Source: Diadema setosum
Taxonomy: Eukaryota > Echinodermata > Echinoidea > Diadematoida > Diadematidae
Assembly: GCA_033980235.1 (NCBI GenBank)
Contig: CM067069.1
Coordinates: forward strand, 19,898,650-19,962,649
Direction of reading: 5' to 3'
DNA length: 64,000 bases
In this document: positions 22,590 to 64,000 of the stretch, one piece after another
Layout: every line of letters starts with the position of its first letter
Numbering within the stretch: the first letter of the stretch is position 1
Position numbers and translations under genes: made by a program
The notes under the pieces: model-generated
Seen by the model: the letters and a program-made list of their open reading frames with translations, nothing else
Told to the model about the DNA's origin: nothing
Databases searched by the model: none

Positions 22590-23570
22590 AGTGACCTCTC
22601 ATTGTCCTGAGAGGTCAAAGTTGGATATAATGCACAGGCTAATGACCAATGTTCCATGGAGTGACAAGATTCTTCTATTATAGCATAAATGATTGTACAT
22701 CGGGTATTACAAAGTTGACCATTGACTATACATAGAATATCAATATTCTGATATTTTGAGGTCATTGACCTGTCACCTTCCTCAGAGGTCAAAGGTAGAG
22801 ACACGTGAGTAATTTCTCTTGCTCTGTGGAATAGGAAAACAATTCAATTGTAATACAAATGAATATGACATCTAAATCATGTTTGTCATCAACCAATTGC
22901 ACCAAATATCAATGTTCTGACATTTTGAGGTCATTGGCCTCATCATAGGTCATCTGAGGTCATCAGAAGTCAAAGGTAGAAATCTGACTCGAAAGGCTCA
23001 GTGGAACATTGAGGCAATTCCTCTTACAAAAATTAGTTTTTAGTACATAATTATCGTGTTTCAGTTATGAGTGACGCTTTAAAATATCAATTTTCTGACA
23101 TTTTGAGGTCATTGACCTCTGAAGGTCATCAGAGGTCAAAGATAGAAACCTGTCAGGGCTCTGTGGAATATAAAGACAATTTCACTGTGACAAAAATTAA
23201 GTTTTAGTACATCATTACTGTGTTTTATCATTAACCAATGATGCAAAATATCAATTTTCTGACATTTTGAGGTCATTGACCTCTGGAGGTCATCAGAGGT
23301 CAAAGGTAGAAACCTGTCAGGGCTCTGTGGAACATAAAGACAATTTCACTGTGACAAATATTAAGTTTTAGTACATCATTACTGTGTTTATCATTAACCA
23401 ATGACGCAAAATATCAATTTTCTGAGATTTTGAGGTCATTGACCTCTAGAGGTCATCAGAGGTCAATTCAGACTTACCTCCCGATCTTAAAATTAATCTT
23501 ATAGCATGTACTAACAATGGTGAAAGTTTCATGCTTTAGTCAAATTTTGCACAATTCTTCGGCTTATCTG
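22590..23570 (-). repeat. 163-bp tandem units, right arm of element 1
   Basis: Inverse of the left arm: AGGTCATCAGAGGTCA-type blocks at about 22950, 23125, 23288 and 23453, with older ones at 22605 and 22780. The CCTGTCAGGGCTCTGTGGAA spacer is well conserved between adjacent units. Confidence 0.8.
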
Positions 23571-23584
23571 CTCTACTAATGGTA

Positions 23585-24955
23585 ATAACTACGTCACAGG
23601 CAGCGAGAGCGTCATATACAATAGTCGTTACTGCTCATGCTACAAGCTTAATTAGGATGTCTGATTTACTTATAGTTATTACCTAGTCTGATCGGATACT
23701 CGGGACTTCCATTTGTCTCTACTACAACAAGAAGCCGGAGCTATATGGGTCCTTCCAGATCTACGAGTCCACCTTGCACAAGTGTAATGGCTGTTTGGTC
23801 GAAAGAAACATACAATGTAATTCATTATACATGCTTAATCTGGCACGAAGCAGAAATAATATAATAGGTGTATCGCATTAAAGAACATAATTATGTTTCT
23901 GCTGGGAAGGAAAGGGAATCTGAGGTCAAATGATAATTATGTTCGGAAAGCTAAGATGAGATTATTGTTATACACTGTATATGAAGAATGGGTGAATGGG
24001 CAACTGAAAAATGTAGAATTTTCTGTTTATAATCTTTTTTTTACGTTGAAAATGGTTTATAATATAGTTGCAAAGATGGGTTTTGATTATTAATAGGTGG
24101 TGGGGGAAGGGGGTATGGGGCACAGAGCCAAATAAAGATTTAAGTTGGTGAAGATGTCATGAGATGATGATGATGATGATAAGGCTTATATCTTATATGT
24201 TTGTATTATTTCATTTTTATTTTTTAAAGAGGATTATTGTATTAATATTGTGGAAGATAATTACACCACTGTCGTTATTGTAATGCAAGAATGTTATGTA
24301 TTGATATTTGATTGATTGATTAATATTTGACAGTTTATGTGTGATATGGTATGTATATTTTGTGTTGCGGTAATGTAAACTTAAATAGTATTTTTTGTAC
24401 CCATGTACGTGTCTTATCCTGCCATTCGTTTTGAATGAAACGGTGGACCTGGTTGTTTTTGTTTTTGTTTGTTTGTGGGTTTTTTTTTTACATGTCATTC
24501 TAATACTTCCTTGGACTTGAATAAAGTCATGATTGAACAACAATGTAGCGCCATAGAATCTCAATCTCCCCTCCCCCGTTTTCTTACTGTACGATTTGCA
24601 CAATATTTCCTAAATGTTTTTAAGCACAGCTCACTTTATGAAAGAAATTTTGATGCAACAAAAACATTATTTCGTAACTGATTCTTCACCAGGTTGCTGA
24701 GATAGAGTTTTGGTGACATATTATTAATAATATTCGTCAAGATAAGGATCTAGACACCGTAAACTGCATGGGTTGAGTGAAGTGCATGAAATGACATAAA
24801 ACTCGAATAAATATATAATGTTATTTGTAATAAATCGTGCACTATAGTATACTATAAGGGTTTAACACAGTAACCTATACCGTCACGGATTACCTAATCA
24901 AGATTTTTGAAATTCTGCCGCGAATAATAATGCCCTTTTCTCCTTCAATAATAAA
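23585..24955. other. Intergenic, nothing recognised
   Basis: AT-rich with GAT repeats at about 24165-24180 and GATT repeats near 24310. A 66-codon plus-strand ORF at 23893 has no family signature. Confidence 0.4.
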
Positions 24956-24959
24956 AACC

Positions 24960-25500
24960 TGTTTCCATTGCCTAAATACCTTTCCGGGCAAGCTACGCGG
25001 GCTTGTTGCTTGTATGGATTTTCCAGCACGCAGAATAATTTTCTGCGGGCGGACAAGGATTTGGGCGAGTATCGCATGCGTCTTCCCTGCTGGACGTGTG
25101 CTATCAAACACTTACGTTCTACTCACGTTCTAGTTACGGGAAAGTTGCGTGGGAGTTGACTGTGTGGTGCTATACAGCTATATACGGGCCTTCTACTGGT
25201 GATCTGCGTGGACCTCTGCGGGCAACCCCTGCGACTCACCCGGAACAAGTTGGAGCATGCTCAAGGACCCGTCACACCTTTCAGGGCAAGCCTTGCTTGT
25301 GACTTGCAGGGAACATGTTTTGCTTCCTAGAGGTCCCCGAAGATCGCCTGCACAATGACAGCACCTAGCACGTAGTCGCCCGTAGTTGCGCACGCAAGTC
25401 CAATTTACCCGCAGCCGAGTTTTGAGAATGCTCAAAACTTGTTCCGGGTGAGTCGCGGAGAATACCATCAGAGGTCCACGCAGACGACATTCTACGAGCA
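24960..25500. repeat. Outer inverted-repeat block, left
   Basis: Contains CCTTTCCGGGCAAGC, GCGGGCGGACAAGGATTTGG and GTCACACCTTTCAGGGCAAGCC. Their inverses occur at 30580-30850 (CCAAATCCTTGTCCGCCC; GCTTGCCCGGAAAGGTGTGAC). The two blocks flank the 4.85-kb element and look like a MITE family split by that insertion. Confidence 0.5.
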
Positions 25501-25623
25501 TAATACGGATGTTTTACTGGCAAGGAACGGTGTCGATACTGCCAACACAGGCCCGTAGCCAGGATTTTTCAAGGGGGGGTGCGGTCACTAAAAAAACGGA
25601 CCTTCGGTATCAATACCAATGAT

Positions 25624-25628
<5 letters not shown>

Positions 25629-25674
<46 letters not shown>

Positions 25675-25692
25675 GTGTGTATATATATATAT
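25629..25692. repeat. (CA)n(TA)n microsatellite
   Basis: CA run followed by TA-rich run; a second TA run lies at about 25842-25880. Confidence 0.85.
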
Positions 25693-25837
25693 GTTCTCTC
25701 AGTATCAACACTTGAGAAAGGGCGGCGAGACGCTCGAAAATTTGTGTGAAGAAATAAACCGTTGGTGAATACAGCATGAACTTTGTTGCAGCTTTGTTAC
25801 TTATCTTTTTATCTTGCCAACACGTGGACTACCTTAT

Positions 25838-25883
<46 letters not shown>

Positions 25884-27514
25884 TTTGGACGACCGAACTA
25901 CAAAAGTTGTATAAGACTTTGCGCGCGAAGCGCGCCGCAAATTGTGAATTTTGACTGTTTTAATGACGTTTTAAAGTCTCGAGGAAATTTGTATTTTTGT
26001 CTGTTGCATGCAATCGCGTTACGGTATTTCATCTAGGAAATAGTAAAAACTCATTTTGCCAGGAAGTTGCAAAGTTTAATTGTGTTCGAGACTCTGCGCG
26101 CGTAGCGCGCCGCAAAATTGAGAATAGTGATTTTCCTGGTGTTGTTTTAACTTTTATTTTTTCTATTGTATACCCGCGTTAGCAAGCCTGAAGCCAGGAT
26201 TTTTAAAGGAAGGGGGGATTGCGTTAATTAACAAAACGGCCCTTTGATACTGTCCCGGGAGGGGTAGCGACAATAAGGTGGACACCATGCTCATACATGG
26301 ACTTTCAAAATGGCCCCTAAACGAGTAATGATCATATGATTTTTTCGGGCCTTAAAAACAAGTATTCCTTAAATGTTTCCTGCACCCTAAAGAAGTACTT
26401 CATCATGATTGAACAATATACCATTTTCCCAAATTTCGGCCTTTTTGATACCCTTTGATTATAATATACACTCGTACATCACACTTTCAATCTAATCCGT
26501 GAGAAAAAACGACCCCTATTAGCGAGTATGGTCACGGTGTCCACCTTTCAGTTGGAGTTTTCCATCCCATTGGATGCTGTTTGGATGATGAAACATTCAC
26601 TTTACTATACAGTCTATCAGCCGTTGGTATGCGAGTTTGTCAAAAACGAAAATAAATAAGAAAATTCTTAAAACAAAATGAATTGTAAATGTGAACCATT
26701 TATATTTTGCCCTCCTTGTGGTAGGATATTTCCAGCATTTCAGAACTTTCAAATAATCATTTTAGATTTAATAATATTAAAGGTAGTAGATCCGATTCGC
26801 AAACATCTCCAATATCAGTCAAATGTCATATTAACCATCATGCTAAGAAGGTTTTCTTTGTGAAATTTGGAGGTCAGTGAAATTCAAAAATTAAACATCC
26901 GTTAGCCATTGGAAGAAGTTGAGTACAAATTCAGACCTCAGGCTTAGTGCTCAGATGTTTTCCTATTTGATTTGATCTGTCTTACTGTGCACACTAAGAT
27001 ACATACTGGAATGGTTATTTCTTATTTATTAAATTATAGTAGCATATTTGGTTACTAGCTGTCTCTAGGTATTTTCGAATTTGGGCTGCAAAGAGATCCA
27101 CTACCTTTAAGTTAGAAGAGAGATAAGTAAATAATAATAAAATAAACAAACAAAAAAGAATGAGTTTCTTTTGTAATACTATCTGACAAACTTTTTACTT
27201 TACCATTTTACTTCATAGCTCAGCACTTTCCATTCTCTCTCATACCCTCTTACCCATTACATTTATATGAAATACAACTAAAATGAGTTTGCGTGCCTGC
27301 ATAATACTCTTTGGAAATTATAAGTGAAAATGTTCTTAGGTTTTGGCTCACTTTAAAATGAGAACCAATAGAACTGTCACAACATGAGAAAATGTATAAG
27401 TAATAATCAACACTACATTTCCGAATTTGGCCTGCAAAGAAATCCGCTACCTGTAAGTTAGAAAAGAGATTAGTAAATAATGATAAAATAAACAACAAAC
27501 TAGATATATCGCTA

Positions 27515-28556
27515 CGGCGACTGATATGCCTCCGCCATCATGCATGGTTCTCCTAATAGGTCTATAGTACAATGTCTTGACAATGTGTGATGACAGTTTC
27601 ACACGATTGGCAAAATATTAAAATGACAGGTTTGCCACAAATGTGCTGAATGTTCACTTTCCTAGAACTAGGTTCAATTGGATGAATTATTCAAATGTCA
27701 GAGTGCAGGTATTTGGGGAACTAATGATTTCTACTTGACTTTTGACCCTTTTATAAGTTTATGCTTTGAGTAATTTTCAAGGTATTGAGAAAAAGTATAA
27801 TTTCAGTATCAAATGGGAAAATAGCATTATCTAAACCTGGTCTTTGACCGTTGACCTCACAGTTCCACAGAGAATCACTGTTAGGTAGAACATGCATAAA
27901 TATGTAAGTTTCATGATGATACCTTGAGTTATTTTCGAGATATGGAGGAAAAAGTGCAATTTAGTACTTTCACTTGACCTTTGACCTTTGACCTTTTGGC
28001 AAGAAACTTCCCCAAAAATATATATTGGGTAATACATGCCATACATCCAGTTAAAAAAAAAAAAAACCTTCAGGCATATTGCATTTTAAGGAAAGTAGTG
28101 ATATTTTGAGGAGTTGACCTTGACCTTTGAACCCCCTGACCTTTGACCCATGACCCCCAACTTCCCTAGATAATCACTGCCCATCGGTACAAGCATATAT
28201 ACTAAGTTCTATGAAGATACCTTGAACCATCTGCGAGATATGGAGAAATATGTGGAATTTCAATTTTTTTTCACAAAATAACCTGTGACCTTTGACCTTT
28301 GACCCTGTGACCCTAAAATCCACACAAAGTATTATCCCCCAAGGATATACCCTCATACCAAGTTTGATGTAAAACCACCACACGGTTCTTGAGATATCGA
28401 CAAAAACAAAACGGGACGGACGGACGTACGGACGGACGTACGGACGGACGTACGGACGGACGGACGGACGGACGGACGTACGGACGTACGGACGGACGGA
28501 CGGACGGACGACCCGAAAACATGTAATGCCTCCGGCCACTTCGTTGCGGAGGCATA
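27515..28556 (+). mobile_element. Interspersed repeat with TGACCTTTGACC arrays and (GGAC)n tail
   Basis: It starts ATATGCCTCCGCC (27516) and ends in the hairpin ATGCCTCCGGCCACTTCGTTGC...GGCAT. The interior repeats blocks of TTGACCTTTGACC and AAGTTT-GATGATACCTTGA-AGATATGGAG. The end carries GGAC/GTAC tetranucleotides (28413-28510). The composition resembles a repeat type common in echinoderm genomes. Long SVRPSVRP frames on the minus strand are tetranucleotide artefacts. Confidence 0.55.
28413..28510. repeat. (GGAC)n tetranucleotide array
   Basis: GGAC units interspersed with GTAC units. Confidence 0.9.
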
Positions 28557-28603
28557 AACAGAATGAGTTTCTACCGCCGTATCCAGAACAGAGCCTGAAA
28601 CGG

Positions 28604-28790
28604 TCAGTGGCGTATCTAGGGAAAACGGCGCCCGGGGCAAGCACGAAAATTGCGCCCCTAATTTCTGAAAAAGTGTTCAACCCCAACCCCATCCCGGTAG
28701 GGACTTTAAATAAAGTCCACATGATGCTTTTTCAAGCACTTAAAAGGGATCTTTTGAGGGTGATTTAAATGTAATGAATTTTGATAGATT
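28604..28790 (+). mobile_element. Possible transposon end (CAGTGGCGTATCTAGG)
   Basis: CAGTGGCGTATCTAGGG followed by GCGCCCGGGGCAAG resembles the end of many DNA transposons. The matching inverted end was not found in the window, so this is a fragment. Confidence 0.3.
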
Positions 28791-28835
28791 TTGGCGAGCG
28801 AGCGCAGCGAGCGAGCCGAAAATCTTTGTATTTCA

Positions 28836-29945
28836 GCTTACAAAACATGGAATTCTTGTCATTTTTTGCTTACCAAATCTTACAATTCTAATCAAGATAT
28901 AGTGACGGCCTTATAGATAACGATTTATACCAAAAAAGTGAGGACTTTCAAAAATACTCTAAATTAGTACGCGCGAGTGAGCTGAAATTTGTATATGTCC
29001 TCGTCATCATCACGTATATTCTTCTTATCTTTGTATTTCAGCTTACAAAACATGGAATTCTTGTCATTTTTGCTTATTAAATCTCACAATTATAGTGACG
29101 ACGTTATTGATAACGATTTATACCAACAAAGTGAGGACTTGAAAAAATGCTCTAAATTAGTACGAGCGAGTGAGCCGAAATTTGTATATTTCTGCGTCAT
29201 CATTACGTTTTTTTCTTATCTTTTTTGTGTTTTTTTTTGTGCCCCCCTCCCCCGTATGTTCGAAACTGTTGGCGTCCTCCTTTGATAAAATCGGCGATCG
29301 CTTCAGAACGAATGAAATTGCAGTCGCTGCTCCTTGTAACATTTTTTCCTGCTGAATATAAAATGACATGAGTGAACACAATAGACATTATCATTTTGTC
29401 CGCGTCATCGTCACGTTTTGTTCTTATCTTTTTCTCTTTTTTTATATAAATTTTGGCGAGCGAGCGCAGCGAGCGAGCCAAAAATTTTTGTATTTCAGCT
29501 TACAAAACATGGAATTCTTGTCATTTTTGCTTATTAAATCTCACAATTATAGTGACGACGTTATTGATAACGATTTATACCAACAAAGTGAGGACTTGAA
29601 AAAATACTCTAAATTAGTACGAGCGAGTGAGCCGAAATTTGTATATTTCTGCGTCATCATTACGTTTTTTTCTTATCTTTTTTGTGTTTTTTTTGTGCCC
29701 CCCTCCCCCGTATGTTCGAAACTGTTGGCGTCCTCCTTTGATAAAATCGGCGATCGCTTCAGAACGAATGAAATTGCAGTCGCTGCTCCTTGTAACATTT
29801 TTTCCTGCTGAATATAAAATGACATGAGTGAACACAATAGACATTATCATTTTGTCCGCGTCATCGTCACGTTTTGTTCTTATCTTTTTCTCTTTTTTTA
29901 TACAAATTTTGGCGAGCGAGCGCAGCGAGCGAGCCGAATATTTTT
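28836..29945. repeat. 457-bp tandem duplication plus older partial unit
   Basis: CAGCTTACAAAACATGGAAT occurs near 28835, 29040 and 29497. The last two begin units 457 bp apart that are almost identical (few differences, one in the T-run around 29230/29690). The first unit is shorter and more diverged. Each is linked to GGCGAGCGAGCGCAGCGAGC. Confidence 0.8.
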
Positions 29946-30335
29946 GTATTTCAGTTTACAAATCTATCACAATCGGTCACACCCTCTCGTTATCAACGTC
30001 AAAGTTGTAATGGATAATCAATGTCATCCACGAATCGCACGTACTCGGGCGGCCAGTGGAAAAAAAAAACACCGGTCACATGCGCCAAGGGCCATGGCAT
30101 GCAGTGCCAATATAATAATAGCTCGCACAGATTGATACATAACATTTGTGTTTGTGTGCATGGGGACAATCCGATGGTTCATACAACAAAAGGGTTTCGT
30201 ACAATTATTTTTAACATTGTTAAACGTACTCTTCCACATTTACGTAGCATATAATGTGTCTTTATATTTATTTGGATTGTTATCTTGAGAATTGCTAAAA
30301 ACCGTTATTATGAAAAAGTGGACCTTTCAGAATTT

Positions 30336-30387
30336 GGGGGGGGGGGGGTGCGTACGCACCCGACGCACCCCCCCCCCCCCCCCCCCT
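30336..30387. repeat. G-run and C-run with GGTGCGTACGCACC between
   Basis: A G-run (about 12) then a short palindrome (TGCGTACGCA) then a C-run (about 20), forming part of the right end of the 4.85-kb element. Confidence 0.8.
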
Positions 30388-30559
30388 GGCTACGGGCCTG
30401 CAACACCCGTGTACCTGGTCAGTTTTGCAGGCATGGAGCGAGATATAAGAGCAAATTGCCAAAAATCTGCCAAATAAATTTATAGTCCTTCAGAGGAATT
30501 CCTTCATTGACTGTCAGCCCCCACGCGCCTGGCACGCAGGTCAAATAGCGCGTCTAGTT

Positions 30560-30860
30560 GGTAAGACGCATGCTAAAAACCTCCCAAATCCTTGTCCGCC
30601 CTCTTACATTGTCCTGTATCCTGAAAAATCCCGACACGCAATAAGCCCGCGTAGCTTGCCCGGAAAGGTGTGACAGGGCCTAGATATGGCTGCGGGTTAA
30701 TTGGATTTGCGTGCGCACCTCCGGGCAAATACGGGCGAGGTACGTGATAGGTACTGTTATGAGCGGTCCATCTGCGAGGATTCTCCGGGTAGCAAAAATT
30801 GCTCTCCGCAAATCACACGCAAGGCTTGCCTGGAAAGGTGTGACAGGGCCTTAACGTTGG
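30560..30860 (-). repeat. Outer inverted-repeat block, right
   Basis: Inverse partner of 24960-25500. GGAAAGGTGTGACAGGGCCT occurs twice (about 30662 and 30834), suggesting each is one end of a small MITE. Confidence 0.5.
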
Positions 30861-31039
30861 TCTACACAATAGTGTCATGTGACACACAACATTGTTACTT
30901 TGAAGGCCTAATGCCGACTGAGAAAAATATGTGCCATATATACCGTGATGTCATACTAAGTATTCATTTCACGGTGCACTACACCCAGAGTCTTCTGAAG
31001 GCTCTGACTACTGATATGACGTCACACTCACATGGTTAA

Positions 31040-31310
31040 TTCATCGATAGCGCGTGTAAAGTGCTCTCTGTAATTCGGCCTCATGGACAGATAGACCACT
31101 TTGTATAATATCAATTTTAATGACGTCACCTGCTTCATCGTCTGTCCTGCAGTATGTAAACAAACAACAAAATCATAGAGGAACCCTTATTGCAAGGAAA
31201 AACGTTTCGTATTTTTTGAAGATGCATTTTCAGATGCAAAACAAATTATGCACTATTTCAAGCCTCTTTAGTGAAATATGGATTCCTCGGATTCCTCGAT
31301 GTAGGCCCTT

Positions 31311-31366
<56 letters not shown>

Positions 31367-31971
31367 GTGTGTGAGTGTGATTTATGTTATATACACCACT
31401 ACTGCCTTGCCCCGCATAGAATATATCGAATGATATCGTATGTATTATATCTTGCCGACGTGCCATTCTGAAGTATTCTATTGTAACTTTTGAACTTTTG
31501 TATCTGCATAGAATGTCAATTGTGTTTTGTTGTATATCAAATCAATCAAATCTAATCAAATCATATCAAATCAAATCCTTTGCGCACAAATTTGTGGAGT
31601 TCATGAAATTGTACGGTAGTATGCAAAAGCTAAATGTAATACTAAGGACCTGCATGACCGGATATAGATATCGATAATTGGATCATTTAGCCTGATTAAA
31701 ACCATTTGAATATAGCTATACTTATTCGATGTGAATATTTTACTTTTGAGTGTTTATTATACTGTTAAATGACAAGAGTTTCGTTCTTTCATTTGTCCTC
31801 TAGCCTGTCACTCTTTTTTCCCCTCCTTGTGAATGATGAACAATACCAATTCAACAACAACTACAGCGACAAAACCCCTCCTTATAACAAGTATAATATG
31901 CCACAAACCAGGACTTAGTGCTCTAGCAACCAATACAGAATCTATGTCTATTCAGGTATACTAATATGATC
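31040..31971. other. Upstream of the transporter gene
   Basis: Contains a TA microsatellite (about 31314-31363) and an ATCAAATC run near 31530-31577 typical of the tail of a retrotransposed copy. It should hold the 5' UTR and promoter of the transporter gene, but I see no defensible core promoter motif. Confidence 0.35.
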
Positions 31972-63804
<31,833 letters not shown>

Positions 63805-64000
63805 CAACATTGCACTCGTGTTTTCTATGTCCGTTACTTTCGTGTGTGATAACGGCGTCAATAGAAGAAAGATTTTAATTACACCGTACTTGTTCTTTGT
63901 AAAAAGCCGCAGCTATGGTGTTCGTAGTCGCTTGGGCATCTACGCCGCTCTTTTACAGTTAAAAATAATGAATATGCATTCTGTGTATGCATTTTTCGAC
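63805..64000. other. 3' flank of the transporter
   Basis: No canonical AATAAA is visible before the window ends (AAAATAATGAATAT near 63962 is the closest), so the 3' UTR probably extends beyond. Confidence 0.4.

Larger units (their letters stand above)
17471..23570. mobile_element. Large inverted-repeat element 1 (AGGTCA-rich arms)
   Basis: The left arm begins TAGAGCAGATAAGCC at 17471; the right arm ends with its inverse at about 23570. Both continue through ATTGTGCAAAATTTGAC, AAACTTTCACCA and GATCGGGAGGTAAGTCTGA into tandem 163-bp units. The interior right part (about 21950-22600) matches 56060-57080 of a second copy. No transposase was found, and target duplications are unclear, so the class is unknown; it could be a non-autonomous foldback element. 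Confidence 0.55.
25548..30401. mobile_element. 4.85-kb element with 16-bp inverted ends
   Basis: The ends are CAGGCCCGTAGCCAGG and its exact inverse, flanked on both sides by CAACA (25543-25547 and 30402-30406), a plausible 5-bp target duplication. Inside each end lies a G-run/C-run with GGTGCG. The interior carries microsatellites, GCGCGC-type motifs, a GGAC-tailed repeat and a 457-bp duplication, but no transposase frame. Class unknown; non-autonomous as it stands. Confidence 0.5.

Noticed and set aside
23893..24093. Possible small protein
   Set aside because: AT-rich random composition and no splice or promoter context.
28174..28722. Long minus-strand ORF with SVRPSVRPYVRP repeats
   Set aside because: It is the translation of the GGAC/GTAC tetranucleotide array inside a repeat; three frames give similar repeats.
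29368..29850. Duplicated ORFs in the 457-bp repeat
   Set aside because: They result from the duplicated non-coding unit; no family signature and not conserved in the older unit.

Overview
This is a piece of animal nuclear DNA: AT-rich, with long introns, many microsatellites and nested transposable elements. A tRNA-derived SINE body, palindromic TTAA- and TA-flanked MITEs, a Harbinger relic, GGAC/GTCC arrays and AGGTCA-type repeats together look like a marine deuterostome, most likely an echinoderm. That placement is inference from recognised repeat styles; no diagnostic gene was tested.

Two host genes are supported by open frames, splice sites and matching intron phase, both on the + strand. 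(1) A two-exon gene at 14152-17520 encodes a 100-residue secreted protein with one PAN/Apple-type cysteine module; its 3 kb intron holds three MITE/foldback elements. (2) A five-exon gene at 31972-63804 encodes a 477-residue SLC16-like (monocarboxylate transporter-type) MFS carrier with phases 0,1,1,1. Intron 1 (11.5 kb) holds an antisense Ty3/gypsy element sitting in an older LINE. Intron 2 uses an apparent GC donor. Intron 3 (10.3 kb) is about 90% one nested inverted-repeat structure. A third locus at 7381-9850 looks like a decayed DUF4806-type gene.

Region by region: 0.4-2.7 kb MITE, SINE and Harbinger relic; 3.5-4.3 and 12.7-13.9 kb GTAC/CTGCAG palindrome arrays; 4.9-6.3 kb 460-bp tandem array; 7.1-9.9 kb decayed gene; 14.1-17.5 kb PAN gene; 17.5-23.6 kb large inverted-repeat element whose arms are 163-bp AGGTCA-rich units and which overlaps the end of the PAN gene; 25.5-30.4 kb a 4.85 kb element with 16-bp inverted ends and a 5-bp duplication; 32-64 kb the transporter gene, carrying the LTR element (35.7-43.1 kb), paired MITEs (46-48 kb) and the nested inverted repeat (50.8-60.0 kb).

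No unknown protein system was found. The most distinctive signals are non-coding: symmetric arrays of transcription-factor-like palindromes at roughly nucleosomal spacing (RFX X-box-like and nuclear-receptor-like), the exact 280-bp duplication in a GTAC palindrome array, and a host stop codon lying in transposon-shared sequence. All exon models rest on reading by eye, with no transcript or homology search.
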